A DNA stretch of 64,000 nucleotides from an uncultured Eubacteriales bacterium (lineage in GTDB: Bacteria > Bacillota > Clostridia > Oscillospirales > Oscillospiraceae), in assembly GCA_905198835.1 (NCBI GenBank), contig CAJKDY010000005.1, forward strand, positions 1 through 64,000. Reading direction: 5' to 3'. A program made the position numbers and the translations under genes. Positions 38,413 to 47,564 of this stretch are shown here, in pieces (within the stretch, counting starts at the first letter, position 1; each line of letters starts with the position of its first letter). The notes under the pieces are model-generated. The model saw only the letters and a list, made by a program, of their open reading frames with translations, did not search any database and was not told the origin of the DNA.

Positions 38413-41376
38413 ATGAGCCTTCGCATCGGTATCGACATCGGTTCCACTACCGTGAAGGTCGTGGTTTTAGACGAGGACAACAAACTGCTGTTCCGCTCCT
38501 ATGAGCGGCACTACTCCAAGGCCCGGGAGCGGGCCTGCGAGACCCTGTCCGGCATCCGGGATATGCTGGAGGGCAAAGACGTTCAGCTGGTCATCACCGG
38601 CTCGGCGGGTCTGGGCGTGGCCAAGGCCTGCCAGCTGGACTTTGTCCAGGAGGTGTATGCCACCGCCGCGGCGGTGAACACCTTTATCCCCGGCACCGAC
38701 GCCGTCATCGAGCTGGGCGGCGAGGACGCTAAGATCATCTTCTTCGGCGGCGCGCTGGAGGAGCGGATGAACGGCTCCTGCGCTGGCGGCACCGGGGCCT
38801 TTATTGACCAGATGGCCACTTTGATGAACGTCACCGCCGACGAGCTGGACGAGCTGTCTCTAAAACATGAGAAGATCTACCCCATCGCCTCCCGCTGCGG
38901 CGTTTTTGCCAAGACGGACATTCAGCCCATTTTGAACCAGGGTGGGCGCAAGGAGGACGTGGCCGCCTCTATCTTCCAGGCCGTGGTGGACCAGACCGTA
39001 GGCGGTCTGACCCAGGGCCGGGAACTCAAGGGCAAGATCGTCTTTTTGGGCGGGCCGCTGCACTTTTTAAAAGGTCTGCGGCAGCGGTTCGTAGAGACGC
39101 TGAAGCTGGATGAGGATCACGCCATCTTCCCGGAGGATGGCGACTGCTTTGCCGCCATCGGCGCGGCCCTGTGCGCCGGCGATTACCCCGTCCGGCGCTA
39201 TGACCAGGTATTCAAGCAACTGGAGGAGTCCGTGGAGAGCGCCAATGTGGTGGACACCATGCCGCCGCTTTTTCAGGATCAGGCCGAGTACGACGCATTT
39301 TTGAACCGGCACAACGCCTCCCAGCCGCCTCAGGTAGACCCGGCGGCCTACGAAGGCCCCGCCTACCTGGGCATCGACGCGGGCTCTACCACCACCAAGA
39401 TGGTGCTGATCGAACCTCATGGCGGGCTCCTTTACACCTATTACCACTCCAACCTGGGCAACCCCGTAGCCATTGTGCTGGAACAGCTGCGGGAGATCTA
39501 CAAACTCTGCGGCGACCGCATCCACATCCAGGGCGCCGCTGTCACCGGCTATGGCGAGGACCTCATTAAAAACGCCTTCCACTGCGATCTGGGTCTGGTG
39601 GAGACCATGGCCCACTACAAGGCCGCCGCCCACTTTAACCCGGATGTAGACTTCATCATCGACATCGGCGGCCAGGATATGAAGTGCTTTAAGATCCGCA
39701 ATGGCGCGGTGGACTCCATCATGCTCAACGAGGCCTGCTCTTCGGGCTGCGGGTCCTTTATCGAGACCTTTGCCAAGGCCTTGGGCTATAACATTGCCGA
39801 CTTTTCCAGGCTGGGGCTTTTGACCAAGCACCCGGTCAATCTGGGCTCCCGCTGCACCGTGTTTATGAATTCCAGCGTCAAGCAGGCGCAAAAGGACGGG
39901 GCCAGCGTGGAGGACATCTCGGCGGGGCTGTCCACCTCCATTGTGAAAAACGCCGTCTACAAGGTCATCCGGGCCGCCTCTGCCGACGACCTGGGCCAGC
40001 ACATCGTGGTCCAGGGCGGCACCTTCCTCAACGACGCGGTCCTCCGGGCTTTTGAGCTGGAGCTGGGCCGGAATGTGACAAGGCCCACCATCGCCGGGCT
40101 GATGGGCGCCTTCGGCGCGGCTCTGGCCGCCAGAGACGCCCAGTTGGAGCGCTCAGAACTGTTAAGTGAGGGCGCTTTACAGTCCTTCTCCCACAGTGCC
40201 AAGCCTGTTACCTGCAACCTCTGCACCAACCACTGCTCGCTGACGGTGAACCAATTTGACGGTGGGCGGCGCTTCGTCTCGGGCAACCGCTGCTCCCGGC
40301 CCCTGGGCCAGGAGCGGGTCAAGCGACCGGATCTAATGGCCTATAAATATGAAAAGCTCCGGGCCATGCAGGGCGTGGGGGACGGTGATGGCAGCCGGGG
40401 CCGCATCGGTATTCCCTTTGGCCTCAATATGTATGAAAATCTCCCCTTCTGGTTCGCCTTCTTCACCAAGCTGAACTTCGAGGTCGTCCTCTCGCCGGAG
40501 TCCTCCCGCAAGCTCTATCTCAGCGGCCAGCACACCATCCCCTCCGACACCGTGTGCTATCCCGCAAAGCTCATGCACGGCCATGTAGAGGCCCTGTGCC
40601 AGATGGGCGTGGACGCCATCTGGTATCCCTGCGCGTCCTACAACTTTGACGAGAAGACCAGCGATAACCACTATAACTGCCCGGTGGTGGCCTACTATCC
40701 CGAGCTTTTGGGTGCCAACGTGCCGATCTTAAAGGAGACCCAATACCTGGACCCCTACGTGGGGCTCCACCGACCCAAGGACTTTGAAAAGCGTATGGCT
40801 AAGTTCATGGAGGAAGCCTTCTCTGTACCCCCTAAAGAGACCCGCGCCGCGGCCAAGGCCGCCTTTGAGGCCTACCACGCCTACAAAGAAGACGTCCACG
40901 CTCAGGGCCAACGGTACATCCAAGAGGCTCAGGCCAAGGGTGAGCCGGTGTTGGTGGTGGCCGGGCGGCCTTACCACATCGACCCGGAGATCAACCACGG
41001 CATCAACGATCTCATCACCTCCTTTGGCTTCACCCTGGTCACTGAAGACGCCGTGGACAGCCTGGGGCACTATGAGCCCCGCAAGGTGCTCAACCAGTGG
41101 ACCTTCCAGGCCCGGATGTACCAGGCGGCCCTTTACGTCTGCACCCAGGAGGATATGCAGCTGGTACAGTTGGTTTCCTTTGGCTGCGGCACGGACGCCA
41201 TCACCGGCGACGAGATGCGCTCCATTTTGGAGAGCCATGGCAGGCTCTATACCCAGCTGAAGATCGACGACGTGAGCAATCTGGGCGCGGTGAAGATCCG
41301 CATCCGTTCTTTGATGGCGGCCATGGAGGCCCGCCGGGACCGGGCTTTGGACGGAAAGGAGGCTAAAAATGGCTGA
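38413..41376 (+). CDS. Large 2-hydroxyacyl-CoA dehydratase activase-like protein (two ASKHA domains plus DUF2229)
   Basis: A 987-aa iron-sulfur ATPase. Two tandem ASKHA ATPase modules occupy residues 4-255 (GIDIGSTTVKVVVL, GGEDAKI, GSCAGGTGAFIDQ) and about 316-585 (GIDAGSTTTKMVLIEP, IGGQDMKC, CSSGCGSFIE). A Cys cluster CNLCTNHC...CSRP follows near 600-635, then a DUF2229-type domain to the end. Classical activases (HgdC) are 260-aa dimers that bind one [4Fe-4S] cluster and inject an electron with ATP. Here both halves are fused, and the partner overlaps downstream. The reaction served is unknown. Confidence 0.9.
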   Translation: MSLRIGIDIGSTTVKVVVLDEDNKLLFRSYERHYSKARERACETLSGIRDMLEGKDVQLVITGSAGLGVAKACQLDFVQEVYATAAAVNTFIPGTDAVIELGGEDAKIIFFGGALEERMNGSCAGGTGAFIDQMATLMNVTADELDELSLKHEKIYPIASRCGVFAKTDIQPILNQGGRKEDVAASIFQAVVDQTVGGLTQGRELKGKIVFLGGPLHFLKGLRQRFVETLKLDEDHAIFPEDGDCFAAIGAALCAGDYPVRRYDQVFKQLEESVESANVVDTMPPLFQDQAEYDAFLNRHNASQPPQVDPAAYEGPAYLGIDAGSTTTKMVLIEPHGGLLYTYYHSNLGNPVAIVLEQLREIYKLCGDRIHIQGAAVTGYGEDLIKNAFHCDLGLVETMAHYKAAAHFNPDVDFIIDIGGQDMKCFKIRNGAVDSIMLNEACSSGCGSFIETFAKALGYNIADFSRLGLLTKHPVNLGSRCTVFMNSSVKQAQKDGASVEDISAGLSTSIVKNAVYKVIRAASADDLGQHIVVQGGTFLNDAVLRAFELELGRNVTRPTIAGLMGAFGAALAARDAQLERSELLSEGALQSFSHSAKPVTCNLCTNHCSLTVNQFDGGRRFVSGNRCSRPLGQERVKRPDLMAYKYEKLRAMQGVGDGDGSRGRIGIPFGLNMYENLPFWFAFFTKLNFEVVLSPESSRKLYLSGQHTIPSDTVCYPAKLMHGHVEALCQMGVDAIWYPCASYNFDEKTSDNHYNCPVVAYYPELLGANVPILKETQYLDPYVGLHRPKDFEKRMAKFMEEAFSVPPKETRAAAKAAFEAYHAYKEDVHAQGQRYIQEAQAKGEPVLVVAGRPYHIDPEINHGINDLITSFGFTLVTEDAVDSLGHYEPRKVLNQWTFQARMYQAALYVCTQEDMQLVQLVSFGCGTDAITGDEMRSILESHGRLYTQLKIDDVSNLGAVKIRIRSLMAAMEARRDRALDGKEAKNG

Positions 41377-42667
41377 GCTTCAATACGATAAGACCGGGCG
41401 GCTCCTTTTTACCAAGGAAATGAAAGAGGAATACACCATTCTCATTCCCCAGATGCTGCCCATTCACTTTGGTATGTTCCGCAAGCTCTTGGAGCTGGAC
41501 GGCTACCGGGTCATCCAGCTGAACAACTCTGGCCGGGCGGTGGTGGACGAGGGACTTAAGTACGTCCACAACGACACCTGCTACCCTGCCCTACTGGTCA
41601 TTGGCCAGTTTATGGACGCTATCGAGCACTTTGGGCTGGACCCCCACAAAACAGCGCTCCTGATCACCCAGACCGGCGGCGGTTGCCGGGCCAGCAATTA
41701 CATCCACCTGCTGCGCAAGGCCCTGGAAAAGGCCGGTATGAGCTATATTCCCGTCATCTCCCTGTCCTTTGGTATGGAGAAGAACCCCGGCTTTAAGCTC
41801 TCTATCAAGCTCCTTCGGCGGCTGATATACGCTATGGTGTATGGCGATCTGATGATGTGGGTGGCCAATCAGGTCCGGCCCTACGAGGTCACCGGCGGCG
41901 ACGCTGACCGTATGGTGGAGCGGTGGCTGGATAAGCTCATCGACGGCTTTTCCCATGGCAAGGGTATGACCCGCCCCCAGCTGCGGGTGAATTTCGACGC
42001 CATGATCGCCGACTTTGCCGCCATTCCTGTTCGAAGTGAGGAAAAGGTCCGGGTAGGCATAGTGGGCGAGATCTATGTAAAATTCTCCGCTCTTGGTAAT
42101 AACGGCCTGGAAAAGTTCCTGCTCTCCGAGGGGGCGGAGCCTATCGTGCCGGGACTGACGGACTTTATGATCTTTAAGGTCTATAACCGTGTGGCCGATG
42201 TGGACCTCTACGGCGGTAGCGGTTTGAAAAAGGCCCTTTGCAAGCTGGCCATGGGCTATATGGAGTCCTGCCAAAAGGACATGATCGCGGCCCTGGAGCG
42301 CTCGGGCCGGTTCCGTGCGCCGGGCACCTTTGCCGACCTTCACAGGCTTATTCAAGGCTATCTGGGCGACGGGAACAAGATGGGCGAGGGCTGGCTCCTC
42401 ACCGCGGAGATGCTGGAGCTGATCCATTCAGGCGTACCCAACATCGTCTGTGCTCAGCCCTTTGGGTGTCTGCCCAACCACATTGTGGGCAAGGGCATGA
42501 TCCGGCGGCTGAAGGACGACTATCCCCACTCCAACATCGTGGCCATCGACTACGATCCCAGCGCCACCCAGATCAACCAGGAAAACCGCATCAAGCTCAT
42601 GCTGGCCAACGCCAAGGCCCTGGCCAAGGAAGCCCGCCAGCCCGAGCGTGAGGAGGCTCTGGTGTAA
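41369..42667 (+). CDS. 2-hydroxyacyl-CoA dehydratase (HgdB/FldC)-like iron-sulfur protein
   Basis: A 432-aa protein related to the dehydratase subunits reduced by activases. It shows conserved Cys in HNDTCYPALLVIGQF (near residue 73), GGGCRASNYIHLL (near 109) and AQPFGCLPNHIVGKG (near 366), probable ligands for Fe-S clusters. It overlaps the activase gene by eight bases, so the two products are made together. Unlike the heterodimeric acyl-CoA enzymes there is only one dehydratase-like gene and no CoA-transferase nearby. Relatives include double-cubane-cluster proteins; substrate not known. Confidence 0.85.
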   Translation: MAELQYDKTGRLLFTKEMKEEYTILIPQMLPIHFGMFRKLLELDGYRVIQLNNSGRAVVDEGLKYVHNDTCYPALLVIGQFMDAIEHFGLDPHKTALLITQTGGGCRASNYIHLLRKALEKAGMSYIPVISLSFGMEKNPGFKLSIKLLRRLIYAMVYGDLMMWVANQVRPYEVTGGDADRMVERWLDKLIDGFSHGKGMTRPQLRVNFDAMIADFAAIPVRSEEKVRVGIVGEIYVKFSALGNNGLEKFLLSEGAEPIVPGLTDFMIFKVYNRVADVDLYGGSGLKKALCKLAMGYMESCQKDMIAALERSGRFRAPGTFADLHRLIQGYLGDGNKMGEGWLLTAEMLELIHSGVPNIVCAQPFGCLPNHIVGKGMIRRLKDDYPHSNIVAIDYDPSATQINQENRIKLMLANAKALAKEARQPEREEALV

Positions 42668-43231
42668 ATGGATAGCGCTTTACACTTTGTAGACGCCTTC
42701 TCGGAGGAGCACTTTCAGGCCATGTCCCTCATCCATGCTCTGGGCTGGCGGGACACCTATGTGGGCCATGTTCCCCAGGATTACCTGGACCGTGAGATCA
42801 CCGATGAGCGCTGGGTAAGCGTGTTTCGGGAAAACTATGAGAGTCAAAACGGCTGTAAGGGCCTTCTTCTTTACAGAGATGACACACCGGTGGCCTGTAT
42901 CAACTACTGCCCCGCCCGCCAGGTGAACTATAATCCCGGCGAGATCTGCCGCTTTGACAACGCGGGCTATGAGAACTATGGCGAGATCGCGTCCTTCTAT
43001 ACCCACCCAGACGAGCGAGGCAAGGGCTACGGTGGCCTGCTTTTGGAAGAGGCGGTGCGCCGCCTCCACGACCAGGGCCACAAAAAGGTCTTCCTCTTCG
43101 TTCTGCGGGAGAATGAGCGGGCCCGGGCATTCTACGCCGCCCACGGCTTTATCTGGGACGGCACCCACGCCGACATTCCCTTCCCCGGCGGCGTTGTCTG
43201 CGTGGATCTTCGATATGTGAGAGAGAAATAG
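42668..43231 (+). CDS. GNAT family N-acetyltransferase
   Basis: A 187-aa acetyltransferase. Motif A is FYTHPDERGKGYGGLLLEEAVRRL (near residues 112-135, written in two parts: FYTHPDERGKGYG and GLLLEEAVRRL), with the C-terminal ARAFYAAHGFIWDGT. It starts immediately after the dehydratase-like stop and is followed by a MATE efflux pump 13 bases on, so it belongs to the same transcript. Substrate is unknown; pairing with an efflux pump suits detoxification of an amine. Confidence 0.88.
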   Translation: MDSALHFVDAFSEEHFQAMSLIHALGWRDTYVGHVPQDYLDREITDERWVSVFRENYESQNGCKGLLLYRDDTPVACINYCPARQVNYNPGEICRFDNAGYENYGEIASFYTHPDERGKGYGGLLLEEAVRRLHDQGHKKVFLFVLRENERARAFYAAHGFIWDGTHADIPFPGGVVCVDLRYVREK

Positions 43232-43243
43232 AGGAGGAAATAC

Positions 43244-44617
43244 GTGAGTACCCAAGAAAACAAGATGGGCGTGATGCCCATCAAGAAGCTGGTCATTACC
43301 ATGTCCTGGCCCATCATGCTCTCCATGCTGGTCCAGGCCCTTTATAACTTTGTAGATGGTATCTTTGTCTCCAAAGCCAGTGCGGATGCTTTTTTGGCTT
43401 TAGGCTATGCCTTTCCCGCCCAGAGCCTGATGATCGCCATTTGCGCGGGCACCGGTGTGGGCGTCAACGCCCTTTTGGCCCGGCGTCTGGGGCAAAAGCG
43501 CCATGAGGAGGCGGCAGAGGTGGCCATGCACAGCTATCTCATCTACCTCTGCTGCTGGGTGCTGTTTGCCCTGTTCGGCCTGTTTTGGGCCGAGCCGTTT
43601 ATCGGGCTTTTCACCAAGGACCCGGATATTTTGCGTGACGGCGCGGACTATCTGCGGGTGGTGACCATCGGCTCGCTTGGTATGTGTATGCAGTTCTCCG
43701 CCGAGCGCATTTTGCAGGCTTCGGGCAACTCCATTGGGCCCATGATCATTCAGGGCTCCGGCGCCCTTTTCAATATCATCTTTGACCCCATCCTGATCTT
43801 CGGCTACCTGGGCTTTCCCCAAATGGGCGTCGTGGGCGCAGCGGTAGCCACCATCGGCGGACAGTTTCTGGGTATGATCCTGGGCTTTATCATGGTCAAG
43901 CGCAACAAGGTGGTAGTCTTCCACTTCCGGGATTTTCACTACCGCCGCCACATCGTGGGCAGTATCTACCGCATTGGCCTGCCCTCCATCGCCATGCAGT
44001 CACTGACCACGGTGATGGTCTTTGGCATGAACAAGTTCCTGGCCCAGATCAGCGAGGCCCACGTCTTTGTGTTGACGGCCTACTTCAAGATCCAGTCCTT
44101 TGTGTTCATGCCTGTATTCGGTCTCAATAACGGCGTTATCCCCATCATCAGCTTCAACTACGGCGCTCGGGAGCCTCAGCGCATCCGCCAGGCTATCCGC
44201 TTTTCCCTCAAGCTGTCGCTGATCATCATGTGCTGCGGAACGCTTCTGTTTTTGGCCATTCCTGGGCCGCTACTGTCGCTGTTTGAGGCAACGGATGCCT
44301 CCACGTCTACCCTGGCCTTCGACCAGGTCCTGGCGGTGGGCGAAAGCGCGCTGCGGGTCATCTGTTTATCCTTCCCCCTGGCTGCTGTGGCCATCATCCT
44401 CATCGGCGTATTCCAAGCCTTGGGCACGCCCATCCTCAGCCTGCTGTGTTCGTTGACCCGGACGCTTTTGATCCTGCTGCCGGCCGCGGCGCTGTTTACC
44501 TTCTTCTACCCCGACGGAGTCTGGGCCTCCTTCCCCATCGCGGAAGGGCTGTCGCTGATCCTGGCCGTCTTCTTTTACCGCACAAGCACAAAATCCCGCA
44601 TTGCCTCCTTGGAGTGA
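43244..44617 (+). CDS. MATE family efflux transporter
   Basis: A 457-aa multidrug and toxin extrusion protein with twelve predicted membrane helices in two halves. The MATE fold is supported by SWPIMLSMLVQALYNFVDGIF in the first helices (split: SWPIMLSML and YNFVDGIFV), by GTGVGVNALLARRLG and by GLNNGVIPIISFNYGA at the start of the second half. Start is GTG with GAGGAGG 6 bases upstream. It exchanges cationic compounds for Na+ or H+. Substrate not predictable. Confidence 0.93.
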   Translation: MSTQENKMGVMPIKKLVITMSWPIMLSMLVQALYNFVDGIFVSKASADAFLALGYAFPAQSLMIAICAGTGVGVNALLARRLGQKRHEEAAEVAMHSYLIYLCCWVLFALFGLFWAEPFIGLFTKDPDILRDGADYLRVVTIGSLGMCMQFSAERILQASGNSIGPMIIQGSGALFNIIFDPILIFGYLGFPQMGVVGAAVATIGGQFLGMILGFIMVKRNKVVVFHFRDFHYRRHIVGSIYRIGLPSIAMQSLTTVMVFGMNKFLAQISEAHVFVLTAYFKIQSFVFMPVFGLNNGVIPIISFNYGAREPQRIRQAIRFSLKLSLIIMCCGTLLFLAIPGPLLSLFEATDASTSTLAFDQVLAVGESALRVICLSFPLAAVAIILIGVFQALGTPILSLLCSLTRTLLILLPAAALFTFFYPDGVWASFPIAEGLSLILAVFFYRTSTKSRIASLE

Positions 44618-44668
44618 CAGATTTCGCGGAAAGCGTGGTATATTTTTAGGAAAAAGGATGTGTTTTGG

Positions 44669-45622
44669 ATGGCAAACACCTATAGCGTTGATCTGAGCGC
44701 CCTCATTGAGGAGTTTAAGCTGGAGGTCATCCGGGGCGGCTCCAGTTACAAAAACACCCCCATCACCATTGAAGAGGTAAACCGCCCCGGCCTGCAGCTG
44801 GCAGGCTACTGGGGCTACTTCGACCCCAAGCGCATCCAGCTGATCGGCCTGGTGGAGAACACCTATTTGGAGGGCGTCAGCGCTGAAACCCGGCGACAGG
44901 CCTTTGAGCAGCTGATGAACTACCCCATCCCCGCCCTTATCATCACCCGGTCACTGGAGCCCTTCCCGGAGTGCGTGGAGATGGCGGAAAAGTATGACCG
45001 CACCATTTTGCGCACCACCGAATCCACCGCCGCCTTCATGAGCTCTATGATCAGCTTCTTGAAGACCTCTCTAGCCCCGCGCATCACCCGCCACGGGGTC
45101 TTGCTGGAGATCTACGGCGAGGGCGTGCTGCTGCTGGGCGAATCGGGCGTTGGTAAAAGCGAGACGGCCATTGAGCTGGTCAAGCGTGGCCACCGTTTAA
45201 TTGCCGACGACGCCGTGGAGATCAAGCGCACCGGGCCTCGCCGCCTGGTGGGCAACGCCCCTCCCCTGATCCAGCACTATATTGAGCTGCGGGGCATCGG
45301 CGTGGTGGATGTGCGGCAGTTGTTTGGTATGGGCGCGGTCAAAGATGAGCAGGACATTGATCTGATCATCAATCTGGAACACTGGAAGGGCGACAAGGTC
45401 TATGACCGGCTGGGCGTGGAGAGCCTCTATACCTCGGTGCTGGATGTGCAGATCCCCTCGCTTACCGTCCCGGTCCAGCCCGGCCGGAACCTGGCCGTGA
45501 TCATCGAGGTAGCCGCCATGAACAACCGCCATAAGAAAATGGGCTACAATGCCGCGTTGGAGTTTACCCAGCAGATCAATCAGCACTTTGACCAGGCTAT
45601 GAGCCAACAGAACGATCAATGA
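44669..45622 (+). CDS. hprK: HPr kinase/phosphorylase
   Basis: A 317-aa bifunctional enzyme that phosphorylates and dephosphorylates HPr at Ser46, controlling carbon catabolite repression with CcpA. Walker A GESGVGKSE lies near residue 155 in the C-terminal catalytic domain, followed by the HprK signature YIELRGIGVVDVRQLFG. The ATG at 44669 is chosen by similarity to the usual N-terminus; a GTG at 44660 in the same frame is possible. The gap from the MATE gene is 51 bases without a terminator. Confidence 0.95.
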   Translation: MANTYSVDLSALIEEFKLEVIRGGSSYKNTPITIEEVNRPGLQLAGYWGYFDPKRIQLIGLVENTYLEGVSAETRRQAFEQLMNYPIPALIITRSLEPFPECVEMAEKYDRTILRTTESTAAFMSSMISFLKTSLAPRITRHGVLLEIYGEGVLLLGESGVGKSETAIELVKRGHRLIADDAVEIKRTGPRRLVGNAPPLIQHYIELRGIGVVDVRQLFGMGAVKDEQDIDLIINLEHWKGDKVYDRLGVESLYTSVLDVQIPSLTVPVQPGRNLAVIIEVAAMNNRHKKMGYNAALEFTQQINQHFDQAMSQQNDQ

Positions 45623-45637
45623 GATGAGGTGAATATC

Positions 45638-46597
45638 ATGCGTCCCAATACCCTTTACATCGTAGTTCCATGCTATAACGAAGAGGCTGTGCTGCCCGAG
45701 ACCTCCAAGCGTTTGCGCGCTAAGCTGGAAGAGCTGATCAGCCTTGGGCAGATATCCCCCCGTAGTCGTGTTCTTTTTGTCAACGATGGCTCTAAAGACA
45801 AGACCTGGGGACTGATCGAGGCCCTTCACCAGGACTGCCCCCTCTTCTCCGGCATCGACCTCAGCCGTAACCGCGGCCACCAAAACGCGCTACTGGCTGG
45901 ACTGATGACGGCCAAGGACCGAGCGGACATGGTCATCTCTATGGACGCCGATCTGCAAGACGATGTGGACGCGGTGGACGCCATGGTGGAAAAGTACCAT
46001 GAGGGCTGCGACGTGGTCTACGGCGTGCGTTCCAGCCGAAAGAAGGACAGCTTTTTCAAGCGCTTTACCGCCGAAGGCTTCTACCGGCTGATGAACGCCA
46101 TGGGCGCGGAGACAGTGTTCAACCACGCCGACTACCGCCTGATGTCCAAAACCGCGCTGGAAGGCTTGTCTCAATTCAAGGAGGTCAACCTTTTCCTCCG
46201 GGGCATCGTCCCGCTGATCGGCTATACCTCCGCCACGGTAGAGTATGAACGAGGCGAACGCTTCGCCGGCGAGAGCAAATATCCGCTGAAAAAGATGATC
46301 GCTTTTGCCTTGGAGGGCATCACCAGCCTATCCACCAAGCCTATTCGGCTTATTACGGGTCTTGGCTTTCTGATCTTCTTTGTCAGCATCGTCATGCTGA
46401 TCTCTTTCCTGGTCCAATGGGCCCTAGGCATGACCGTCCAGGGCTGGGCCAGCGTGATATGCTCGGTATGGGCCATCGGCGGCCTCATTTTACTGGCTCT
46501 GGGCGTTGTGGGCGAGTATATCGGCAAGATCTATCTGGAGACTAAGTCCCGCCCCCGCTTCCTGATCCGGGAAGTGCTGGACAAGGAAGAAAACTAA
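45638..46597 (+). CDS. Family 2 glycosyltransferase (polyprenyl-phosphate glycosyltransferase type)
   Basis: A 319-aa membrane glycosyltransferase. The GT-A domain (residues about 5-215) has VVPCYNEEAVLP, the metal-binding SMDADLQDD and GERFAGESKYPLKKM near the membrane interface. Two C-terminal helices (about 230-255 and 265-290) anchor it, as in the GtrB/DPM1-like enzymes that load a sugar onto undecaprenyl phosphate for wall or lipid decoration. The ATG at 45638 is chosen because AGGTG lies 7 bases upstream. Last gene of the operon; a strong terminator follows. Confidence 0.92.
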   Translation: MRPNTLYIVVPCYNEEAVLPETSKRLRAKLEELISLGQISPRSRVLFVNDGSKDKTWGLIEALHQDCPLFSGIDLSRNRGHQNALLAGLMTAKDRADMVISMDADLQDDVDAVDAMVEKYHEGCDVVYGVRSSRKKDSFFKRFTAEGFYRLMNAMGAETVFNHADYRLMSKTALEGLSQFKEVNLFLRGIVPLIGYTSATVEYERGERFAGESKYPLKKMIAFALEGITSLSTKPIRLITGLGFLIFFVSIVMLISFLVQWALGMTVQGWASVICSVWAIGGLILLALGVVGEYIGKIYLETKSRPRFLIREVLDKEEN

Positions 46598-46633
46598 GCG
46601 TTTTTATTTTTGGACCCCACTCTCACAATCATA

Positions 46634-46670
46634 AGATGGGCAACCCAAAGGGTTGCCCATCTTTGTTTTT
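46634..46670 (+). terminator. Terminator after the GT2 gene
   Basis: A perfect 13-bp stem AGATGGGCAACCC (46634-46646) with its complement (46650-46662) and an AAA loop, followed by TTGTTTTT. It isolates the spoIIG promoter that begins 18 bases later. Confidence 0.93.
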
Positions 46671-46687
46671 ATCTTCCCGTCCCCCGT

Positions 46688-46720
46688 TTGACCTTTTTTG
46701 TGTGGGCCAGGCATTATACT
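46688..46720 (+). promoter_or_regulatory. spoIIG-type promoter (21-bp spacer)
   Basis: TTGACC (46688-46693) and TATACT (46715-46720) are separated by 21 bases, too far for ordinary sigma-A. The spoIIG promoter of Bacillus subtilis likewise has a 22-bp spacer and depends on Spo0A. The -35 region TTTGACC matches the 0A-box core TTCGACA at only 5 of 7 positions, and I see no other box. The ATG of spoIIGA is 29 bases downstream. Confidence 0.65.
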
Positions 46721-46749
46721 GAAAGGGCCGTGGGAGAGGAGGGGTTGGT

Positions 46750-47547
46750 ATGGTGGTATATTGGGACACGCTGGTCCTTTTGAACCTGGTGCTGGACTAC
46801 CTTCTGCTTCTGCTCACCGGGCGGGTGGCTGGAGCGGCGCTGTGCCGGTGGCGGATTTTTTTGGGCGCGTTGCTAGGCGCACTATACGCCGGGGCCATCT
46901 TCTGGCCCGGCTGGCCCTTTCTGGCCCACCCGCTGGTACGGCTGGGCGCCGGTGTGCTGATGGTGTTGACCGCATACGGTCACCAGCGGCGGCTTTTGAA
47001 GCTCACGGTGGTCTTTTTCGCCCTCAGCGCCGCCTTAGGTGGCGGGCTGTACGCCCTGCAGCTGCTGGGGTTGACCACCACGCTGGATATTCGCTATCTC
47101 CTGCTCTTCGCCGCGGCAGCCTACGGCGTCCTCTCCCTCTTTGGCCGCCGTCTGGCCCGGCACGGGCCCCGGGAACTGCGGCCAGTGGAGGTTCGCGTGG
47201 GCCAGCAACGGGCAAAACTCACCGCGCTGGTGGACAGCGGTAACACCCTGACAGACCCCATGACGGGCAAGGGCGTCATCGTGGCCGAGGGGCAACGCAT
47301 GACCGCGCTGCTGCCGCCAGAGGCGGACTTTGACCGCCCCTGCCAGTGTTTTCCATCTCTTCAGGAGCCACGGCGGTTCCGGCTGCTGCCCTACCGGTCA
47401 GTGGGCGTGGGGCAAGGGCTGTTGCTGGCGGTGCGGGCGGACAGCGTCAGTGTCGCCGGTAAGGACCTGGGGCCTCGCCTGGTGGCCCTCTCCCCCACCC
47501 CTGTCAGCGATGGCGGCGGCTATGACGCGCTGGTCTTTGAGGAATAA
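46750..47547 (+). CDS. spoIIGA: Sigma-E processing peptidase SpoIIGA
   Basis: A 265-aa membrane aspartic protease that cleaves pro-sigma-E in the mother cell after asymmetric division. The N-terminal half has five hydrophobic helices (about residues 5-135) and the C-terminal protease domain carries [12 protein letters not shown] (near residue 158), the retroviral-type Asp-Ser-Gly motif. It is 17 bases upstream of its substrate gene sigE, the conserved spoIIG arrangement. Activation needs the forespore signal SpoIIR, which is not in this window. Confidence 0.95.
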   Translation: MVVYWDTLVLLNLVLDYLLLLLTGRVAGAALCRWRIFLGALLGALYAGAIFWPGWPFLAHPLVRLGAGVLMVLTAYGHQRRLLKLTVVFFALSAALGGGLYALQLLGLTTTLDIRYLLLFAAAAYGVLSLFGRRLARHGPRELRPVEVRVGQQRAKLTALVDSGNTLTDPMTGKGVIVAEGQRMTALLPPEADFDRPCQCFPSLQEPRRFRLLPYRSVGVGQGLLLAVRADSVSVAGKDLGPRLVALSPTPVSDGGGYDALVFEE

Positions 47548-47564
47548 AGCATAGGAGTGTGACT

